Position numbers and translations under genes: made by a program
Notes under the pieces: model-generated
The model's input: the letters and a program-made list of their open reading frames with translations, nothing else
Databases searched by the model: none
Told to the model about the DNA's origin: nothing
Shown: one piece after another, positions 56,865-64,000 of the stretch
Numbering within the stretch: position 1 is the first letter of the stretch
Layout of the letters: each line of letters starts with the position of its first letter
NCBI GenBank assembly: GCA_026119935.1
Contig: JALRMH010000003.1
Coordinates: 930,001 to 994,000 of the forward strand
Origin: Endothia cerciana
Taxonomy: Eukaryota; Ascomycota; Sordariomycetes; Diaporthales; Cryphonectriaceae
Direction of reading: 5' to 3'
DNA: 64,000 nt

Positions 56865-58269
56865 CTACTTCCGCAATACAGCATCGTAGAAGCTGGCCAC
56901 ACCGCTGATGAAAGCTCCGGTGAGGACGCCCTTCCAGCCCCCATAGACAGCCGAGTTAATGCGGGCAACAGACACAGGGTCAACCCACCCGCCAAAGGTG
57001 GCGCCCTGCTGGTAAATCACGTACGTGATGACGGCTTTGGCAATGCTGAACGTCAACGGGTCGATGACGAAGTCGGACTGGCCGGCCCTGCGGCGGCTGC
57101 TGCTCTGGTGCGCAGCCGACAGGTTGAAGTAGAAGCCGAAGAATGCGGGAGCGATGGTGCTGGTGAAGGCCCAGAGCAGCGCAGGGTTCCAGAACGAGCT
57201 CGTCAGCAGCAGGAACATGTCCGGTATCTCCACTGCATAGTCCGAAGTCCCGAGGGCGCCAATCGCGGGGATGGTGAACGCGTAGCGGTCGCTCAGGATC
57301 TCCTTGCGCAGATAGTACAGCTCGAACGCGCTGATGCAGAACAGGATCGAGTGCACCGTGGACAGGGTTTCGCGCGTGTTGTATGTGGCCTCCCTGATTC
57401 CCGACTCCTCGTACAGGGTCGAGACGCGTTCTCGCAGCGCGAGAGTCCGCTCGTCGACGGCGCGCGCGACGTCGGCCGGCGAGGCGGGCATCGGAATGCG
57501 CCGGGCAAGCGACAGCGGGCCCGGCATGGCAGTGGAGGAGGGGAGCTCCGAGTCATCGCTGGCGCAATGAGACTGTCAGGGCATGCTCTTTGTCACAGTG
57601 CGTAGCGATCGGGACGCGACTGGGCGCGAAAACAGGCAGCGCGCTGGACTTACTCGGCTAGAACGGCGAGGGCTTGTTCGACGGCCTTGGGCTGTTCCGA
57701 GGCCTTGTGCTGTTCCGGGGCCTTGGCCGTAGTCCTCCGCTTCTTGGGTTCGCCACCTGGCGCCTCCCTCTTGACGGGCGAGCCTATGGCTCGAGCACGT
57801 GACTGGTAGTATGGCACAGCCTTGGGATTGGTGCCATACTGGTTCTGGTGCTCGGCGAGATAGTCGTCGAGCGCGACCTCAAGGTCGCTCTTCTTCAGGC
57901 CGTCAGTCCTGGTACACCAGGACGCGTTAGCTAGGGGACCGATTGCAGATCGACGCCCGAGAGGGCCAAAGAATGCGCGCGCATGGCCGAGAGACGCGTG
58001 GCCCGCCGTCGCGGTGCGGAGCCGCGGTTGGTGTTGTCGCAACGTGACAGGGCGGCGAGGTCATGGCGCAGAGGAGAGGCCGTTGCGATCCGGTGGTGAA
58101 GGGTATCACTGCCCCTCATTGTGGCAATTCCACAAGGTTTTCGAGGGGAAGACAAGGTCTTGGGAGCAACAAAGCAATGCACATACTCTTTGAAGTCGAC
58201 AGCCTCAGCCAGCTCGAGGAGATCAGACTTGCGCTGTCCGCGCAGGAAGCTATTCGCAGAGATCGACAT
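56865..58269 (-). CDS. Conserved fungal multi-pass membrane protein with SAP/HeH-like N-terminus
   Basis: Three minus-strand exons (58269-58187, 57908-57654, 57558-56865) give about 343 residues. The first two exons build a helix-extended-loop-helix motif of SAP/HeH type (residues about 13-50: RKSDLLELAEAVDFKETDGL then KKSDLEVALDDYLAEH). A basic, Pro/Lys/Ala-rich linker follows (VKREAPGGEPKKRRTT). Hydrophobic segments lie at about 178-196 (TVHSILFCISAFELYYL), 233-257 (TSSFWNPALLWAFTSTIAPA), 280-296 and 320-336. This resembles a fungal protein family of unknown function that I recognise only by its pattern (YAFTIPAIGALGTSDY, IDPLTFSIAKA, ARINSAVYGGWKG). Introns are 278 and 95 nt; frame is kept at both. 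A nuclear-envelope role like Heh1/Src1 is inference from layout only. Confidence 0.85.
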
Positions 58270-59181
58270 GGTGTCAATACCAGGTGTGTGTATGGGTAAT
58301 CTGACTTGGCAGGTATTTCCAAGGCCGTGTAGGTGATACGGTCAATTTGAGATGCTGTTCGAACTGGATGCAGAGTAGCAGGACCGTCAGTGGTGGTATT
58401 GTATGTAAATAGCATCAAGCAGGACGGGAGGGGGGTGTGGGGGGGGGGGTGGTGCGCGCGGGCGGGAATGTGCGAGCAGTGAGCTGTGTTTATTGTTGAT
58501 CTGGGAGTCGGCTACTAGTACGGAAGAGGCGTGTTATTCTGCGGGCTGCTCCGCAAAGTGCAGGTGCCAGGTGGGCGGGTGGGTCGGCAAAGGGAGCTTG
58601 GGCCACACGAGGTACCTCGGCGCTTGCACTCCTCATCCTCACTCTTCTTGCACACCACCCTGGGAGCCCTGGCTTATCTCATCACCTGAAGGGAAATGGA
58701 AAAAAATCTGGCACATTCTGTTGACCAAAAAATGGTGGAGGCTGGACCTGTACCTATTTAGCTTGATGAAATGCCAATGATTGACACCACCAGCCGCAGA
58801 AGCCTCCTAGGGTCATCTTTTCTCTTTTTTCCTCCTCCTCCTCCTCCTCCTCCTCCTCCTCCTCCTCCTCCTCCTCCTCTGCTCAATTGCTACTCAGGTG
58901 CTAAGCAAGAGCTGGTCAGGATTCGAGCGGGAGAGGCTTGGTAGCGGGTCCTTGAGGGCGGATGTCATACGTAGCATCTCATAGCCCGTCTTGGAGGAAC
59001 CGGGAACCAGCACCTCGCTGCTGATAGAGCTGGGAAAACACCAGACAACCAGGGAGGCCCCTGTGATGTCGAACCTCTTGAGGCGAATATGCTCGATGGC
59101 GTTGTTGAAGTATGCATGTAACTTTTTCCAACCTTGGCCGGACCTCCGTATGTACAGATGTTCACTCATCCTGCAGTGCGT
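58270..59181. other. Intergenic between SAP-like gene and P450 (both minus)
   Basis: Holds the promoter of the SAP-like gene and the 3' flank of the P450. It contains an 11-base G run at 58439 and a CCT array (own entry). A 91-codon frame with ATG (59169-58894, minus), 12 nt beyond the P450 stop, is more likely 3' UTR. Confidence 0.45.
58831..58879. repeat. (CCT)n trinucleotide array
   Basis: Sixteen near-perfect CCT units between the SAP-like gene and the P450. Confidence 0.95.
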
Positions 59182-61296
59182 TCAAGTGTCCATCAGTCCG
59201 ACGAACCTCTCCTCCCCCCTCCTGGCCAGCCTGACCGGCACCTTCAGCTGCCCGTGCAGCTTCAGCGTCAATAACGAGCTGGCCTGCCTGATTGTCGCCC
59301 TCGACTTCTTCCTCGCCTTCTCATACAGGGATCTCTTCTCGTCGTCTCCCATCTTCTCTACCTCCTCATCCGAGGCCCACTCGTCCACCGCCAGCTCAAA
59401 ACTATACCTCTGGAACAACACGGCCAGCGCAGCCACCATCTCGACCTGCGCTATGCGCCTGCCCAGGCACGACCTCGCGCCGTCGCTAAACGGGATGAAG
59501 GACCCGCGCACCGGTCTGTACAGCTGCGCGCTGGTATCGGGGCCCTTGAACCCACCAAAGTCCTCCACCTCCTCCTCCTCCTCCGCCGCGGCCTCGGCCT
59601 TGGTTTTCAGTGACGGCCGGTACCACCTCTCGGGCACGAACTCGTCGAGGTCATCCTTCTCGCCGGCCTTGCCCGGCTTGGTCGGCCAGTATCGCGGGTT
59701 CCGCTGCGCCCCGACGCTGTTCAGTATGATCGTCGCCCCCTGTGGCACAACATGCCGCCGCCCTTCGAGTGCAATGCTCTGGCCATGGCCGTTGGGCTCC
59801 TTGGGGATATCGACAACGGACGGCGTCAGACGGAGGACCTCGTTCATGCACGCCGCGACGTTGCTCGCCAACAGCGCGTTGATGTTTGCCTCGTACTCCC
59901 ACCTGAGCGGGTCGCTATCCCTGCCCAGCAGTCGGTCGACGTCCGCCTGTAGAGCGCGCTGCGCGGCCGGGTTGTTGGCGAGCTCGATGAGTGTGAAGTG
60001 CAGCGTGTTCGCGGTGGTCTCGTGTCCCGCGACGAGGATGACGAACGAGTTGCCGAAGATGTCGGAGTCCGAGAGCGGTGAGCCCTCGTCGCCTTTGCCC
60101 TTGCTCGCCTTCTTCTGACTCTGCCTGCCGTATTTCGCGCGGACCATCTGGCCCATGATGTCCATACCCCCATCCTTCTGGTCATTGTCCTCACCCTGCG
60201 CGTCCTCGATCTTGTCGTGCAGGAACTCCTGCATGTACTTCTCGTAGTTCCAGCGCGCATCGGAGGCTGACCTCGCCGCCTTGAGGGGGTTGAATCTCAG
60301 AAGCCAGGGCGGGAGGATGAGGAGCAGCAGGATCTTCTCCAGCACCGTGGCCAGAGAGTCCGCAAAGGTCATCGAGTGGCCCTCCGGCGGCTCAAGGCTG
60401 GCGTACTGCTTGCTCCTCTCGTCCATATCCGCGGGCATCTTCTGGCCGGGCCAGAGCAGGCGCAGCCCGAAACCCACATGCGCAATGATGTTCAGCGCGA
60501 GGGTCATCGTGTCGTGCTCCAGCGTGTTGATCGTCCCGCTACTCGCCCTCTCCCCTTGTCCCTCCTCACCCGCGGTGCCCATCCAGAGCGCCACCATGCC
60601 CTGCGTCTGCTTGATCGACTCGACAAAGATATGCGCGGCGTTCCTCTCGTTGAAACTCGCCGAGACCCCCTTGCGGTGCATCTTCCACTCCGCGCCCTCG
60701 GTGGATATCATGTTCCTCCCAAAGATGGCCAGAAGCTCATAGTTGGAGGTCTGCTTCGGAAAGGCCTCGCGCCGGGAGGTGACCTGGTGGATCGCCTCCG
60801 GGTCGCAGGTGTACAGGATGACCAACCGCGGGGAGACGACCAGGAACGTGTCGCCGAGGCGGTCCCAGGGGCGGCGCAGGTAGCGGAAGGACCAGTCGGG
60901 CTGCATGATGCTGGAAGGATGAGGATGTCAGCGTGCATGCGCCCTTCGGCTTCTAGGTGGCGCGCTGGGAAGCGCAGGGGGGGGCAGAAGCAGGCGGCTG
61001 TGCGTACTCGAGCCATTGTTCCCACCAGGCCTTCGGCAGGAGCTTGATGAGTGGTGTCCATAACCCCGAAGTTATCTGCCACTGGAAGCTGACCGGCGAC
61101 ACAGCTGTGCACCCGCTGTTAGCACGGCATTCATCTGACCCTCGCCCTGTGCCTTCTTTCACTTACGCACTACGATATATGGGAGCCCTGAGCGCCGCGC
61201 AGCAGCCAGGTTGGACCGCAGCCCCTGTATGTGGTGAAATGTGACATAAGCGGCCACCCCTCCCAGTAGGAGGAAGAGGGCGGAGGTCGAGGGCAT
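59182..61296 (-). CDS. Cytochrome P450 monooxygenase
   Basis: Three minus-strand exons (61296-61167, 61104-61008, 60910-59182) give about 651 residues, longer than the usual 500-550. Signature parts: N-terminal ER anchor (STSALFLLLGGVAAYVTF), SGLPYIVVPVSPVSFQWQIT, WLDIMQPDWSFRYL at the second join, HRKGVSASFNERNAAHIF (helix C), I-helix AGHETTANT (about 370-378), ExxR in NEVLRL (433-436), PERWYRPS, and the haem loop FSDGARSCLGRR with Cys557 as iron ligand. All are intact, so an active ER monooxygenase using a P450 reductase is expected. The extra length comes from acidic/charged loops (QGEDNDQKDGG, AEAAAEEEEEVED, WASDEEVEKMGDD). The substrate is unknown; no biosynthetic cluster surrounds it. 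Introns are 62 and 97 nt. Confidence 0.95.
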
Positions 61297-63904
61297 CGCG
61301 ACCTGCAACGATGACACGCACGGGAGCCCTAGCCGCAGAGAAGTAGACAGTGGGCCTCAGTCGAGATGTCTGAGGCTGCTCGTCCGTCCGAGATGGTCAG
61401 TGCAAGGCGAGGCGAGGCAATCACCACGATCTTTCTCTCGCATGTGCAGCTTAATCTGGTCGCATACCGACATAGGGCCAACCGTCTAGGTACGGTGTGT
61501 GTTTTGGTGCGTGGCCAGCTCCAGTGAACTTGAGCATCCGACGGGATCGATGTTTCGAATTTACCTCGCCCCGAACCTAAGGTGGAGCACGAAGTACCTC
61601 GGATCTTATCTAACCATACGCTAAGTGCAGCGGATAGAGCCAGATCCGGGGCTGGCGAGATGATAGGATGTGCGAGTTCGACGACGTCATTCATTCTGAC
61701 AATATCCGTCCGCCCCCCACCCCCCCCCAGGAGTGCTCTCTTCCCCTTTGTCACCGACGTCCTCGTCAAGGACGAGGGTCCGTATTGAGGTTGTCGAGAG
61801 CAGGCATCGCGCCCTGATCCTCTGCTGGGCCCCCGTCGCGCCCCCTGAAACGGCCCCATGTCGCAATGTGAGACCCTGCTACACTCGCCTCTACCCCTTC
61901 TGCCCACTTCCCCCCTTCTCCCAGCGTGCTGGCGCCGCCTCATCGTACCAGTTGTCTCGAGCTTTCACTGAAGGAGGATGTGCTGCCGTATTCTGGTGGC
62001 TGGAAGCAAGAATATGAAGAAGAAGCCGGTCTTGGCCCCACGAGGCTGCAGCTCGTAAGCCCGTGGTCTAATCGCCCACCAACAGGAGAAAGAACCTGAA
62101 CCCTTGGTTCTATGGCTTGACCTGCCTCTCTTCCTTCGCGCCCCATCTTTCCAGAGACCATCTCCACCGCGGTGCGACCCGAGCGGGAGAGTTTATTTCG
62201 ACGTCGATCCAAAGAAGCAAAGATGCTGACGGTGTCTCCCAACAACGCCTCGAACACCAGCTTCTAGGAAAGAACAACCAAATATTTCTAGGACGGAGGC
62301 ATTATTTTCCATATTTTCTTCTTGTGTCTCTGCATCCTGGTCGGTAGCCTGCTGTCAAGTTTGGCTTCTGACGCGTTCTTCTGTGCCTCTTGTCCTTCGT
62401 GAATTATCGTACCTCCCTCGGGTTAGCGATCTATTGCCCGTGCCCACGAAGTCGTCTCCAGAAGACGCAGAACCGCTTTCGGTGTTGCTTGGAAGTCGTA
62501 GATTGCCGGTTCTCTCTTCGTCCAGTAGGACTCTTCGGGAAGTAGCCTGCCAAGAACCGGCGTGTCTGGGTGCGCTGGGCTGGTGGTTGCCTCGTTACCG
62601 ATGGCGGTTGTGCCAATTAGTACCTTACTGAATGACGCTCCGCGCTCCTTTCGTATCTGCGCCGCGCATCACGGCTGATGGAGGACTCATCGTTCCCAGG
62701 GTGCATCCGGTCATGGTTGGGTGGCCTTGGGCAACTGGTCCGGAGCTGAGGGTTGGCTTACGGCTTTATGTACGTCTGCTTGCCTTTTCCGTGCTCCTGG
62801 TCCCTGGAGCTTTGCAGGTGAGTTGTAGTATGAAATGGGGCAAGATTCTTCGAGGGGCCAACACATTTGCATGCGATTCTGCAATTTTGGCAAGGGATGG
62901 GAAAGGGGGCCTTGGTAGGATATGCCAACTGGGGTCGCGGCCTGGAAGACAACTTGAGCAGCACTGCCATCATCAGGAAGAGGACACGCCACAGTCACGG
63001 ATACAACAATGTAGGCCATTAAAGTTGCCAATTGAGTATCTGCCTCTAAAAATGCCCTGCAGTTCACAGTGCGGACGCCATAAGGCCACCATCTTTTCCC
63101 TCGATCAAAAAAGAATTACCCATCAGACCAAAACAAGCCAAACCAGACCAGACCGATCCCTCGAGGCCACCACCACTTCCTCGCTAGCAGGAAGATCCTC
63201 ATTACCTATGTGATGGTAACGACCGGTAGCACTACCTAGGAAGTCAACCCAATGATAAACCATAACGGACCCTTGAGACAGAAGCCGGCCATAGGTATTT
63301 GTTTGCTAGTGTCTTGATATTATATGGCTATTCAATCAGGCCAAGCCCCGTCCATGAAAATCATCATCTTGTACCCCAGAGAGTCTGAACGCTTTTGTGG
63401 AGAAAATGTTCGTGTACAGGCTGAACAAGCTGAGGATGCTTTATAGTGATGAAGAGAGCCTGTCCACTAGGTGTACTAGCCCATACCTTGGCAGCAAGAT
63501 GATTGAGCCTGGTGACACAAGTCCTGAGAACTTGTCATCGTTCTCTTAGGGCGGCAGTTAAATAGCAGTGTGCATGACAAAGATGAAAGCTGTTATGCCG
63601 CGCGGTACCAACAAGTCCGAATAAGAGGTGTCAGAAAGATAATTACGCGCGGCATGAAGATGCTGAAAGCGGAAACATGGTATCTCGGGATTGCTGTCTG
63701 ACCGAACCGAGCTTTTGTGCCGTTTGCCCACTCCGCAACGCCGTGACTTATTTCGAAGACGTCGAGAAAGTCCGCAGGAAAGTGAGAGAGATAGATAGAA
63801 CACCTGCGCTGTGTGAGCAACGTGTCGTACTTTTAAAATGTGTTGTGACAAACTGGGGGTATCCGTACTGTATAATGACGATTGGCTGAGGTTCAAAGTG
63901 CAGA
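61297..63904. other. 2.6-kb stretch without a recognisable gene
   Basis: The left part is the P450 promoter. Frames of 70-200 codons occur on both strands but lack domains and coherent codon use. No repeats of note apart from a short C run near 61720. Confidence 0.45.
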
Positions 63905-64000
63905 TTACCGTCCACAGACGCCCGACTCTCGACCGGGAACCTTGGTAGCGTCCTCAGTGTCGGCATCTTTGGTCGTGGCGTCAGCGGAATCCTCAGCTCT
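63905..64000 (-). CDS. Possible C-terminal end of a gene running off the right edge
   Basis: On the minus strand the last 96 bases form one open frame ending at TAA (63905-63907). It reads as an acidic tail (AEDSADATTKDADTEDATKV) then PGRESGVCGR. Asp/Thr/Ala-rich tails of this kind are common at fungal C-termini. The remainder lies outside the window, so the product cannot be named. Confidence 0.35.
   Translation of the reverse strand, partial: RAEDSADATTKDADTEDATKVPGRESGVCGR

Noticed and set aside
58894..59169. 91-codon minus-strand frame with ATG, 12 nt after the P450 stop
   Set aside because: The P450 C-terminus is complete without it, and the frame shows no recognisable features; likely 3' UTR.
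58991..60118. 375-codon plus-strand frame
   Set aside because: Antisense shadow of the cytochrome P450.
46229..61296. Possible secondary-metabolite cluster (MFS, P450)
   Set aside because: No synthase, cyclase or pathway regulator lies between or beside them, and unrelated genes intervene over about 11 kb.
1..64000. tRNA genes, CRISPR arrays, phage or defence systems
   Set aside because: No B-box-like arm with a paired acceptor was found by eye, no spaced direct repeats, and no bacterial-type genes; the window is fungal nuclear DNA.

Overview
This window is nuclear DNA from a filamentous ascomycete (Pezizomycotina, most likely Sordariomycetes). The signs are protein-coding genes broken by short spliceosomal introns (about 50 to 280 nt, GTRNGY donors, CTRAY-type branch sites), a strong preference for C-ending codons, and fungal families: an RTA1-like membrane protein, a DUF3405 protein, a fungal bZIP with the RKRANDREAQRAIR basic region, a DHA1-type MFS transporter and a P450. 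No tRNA, rRNA, CRISPR array or intact transposon was recognised.

Left third (1-24,450), gene-rich, mostly housekeeping and metabolism. In order: RTA1-like protein (+), TGL2-like lipase (+), ribosomal protein eL42 (+, four introns), 2H phosphoesterase/RNA-ligase-like protein (-), ureidoglycolate lyase (-, purine/allantoin nitrogen salvage), a small single-pass membrane protein with a PPPPY motif (+), a PNPOx-like flavoprotein with a C-terminal membrane anchor (-) divergent from a GFO/IDH/MOCA oxidoreductase (+), a hotdog-type thioesterase (-), an RluA-type tRNA pseudouridine synthase (+) and a bZIP transcription factor (+).

Middle (24,450-46,200), gene-poor. An 8.4-kb stretch without a recognisable gene holds microsatellites, homopolymers and two short tandem arrays. 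Next comes a divergent pair sharing a 282-bp promoter: the mitochondrial ribosomal protein Rsm24/mS35 (-) and an Alg13-like glycosyltransferase subunit with an unusual hydrophobic N-terminal extension (+). A 75-nt poly-G run ending in nine Ns marks an assembly gap. Its two flanks are degraded copies of the same sequence, so it is probably an assembly fault. A DUF3405 type II membrane protein (-) follows, then another gene-poor stretch.

Right third (46,200-64,000), all genes on the minus strand: an MFS transporter, a Ser/Pro-rich fungal protein of unknown function, a SAP-like multi-pass membrane protein, a cytochrome P450, and at the right edge what may be the acidic C-terminus of another gene.

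The genes do not form an evident biosynthetic cluster. The P450 and MFS gene are about 11 kb apart with unrelated genes between them. No phage, defence or toxin system was found. The most unusual items are the Alg13 architecture, the mirrored assembly gap, the SAP/membrane protein, the small PY-motif membrane protein and stop-free introns that would allow longer isoforms. Exon boundaries were read by eye and checked for reading frame; all lengths given are conceptual.
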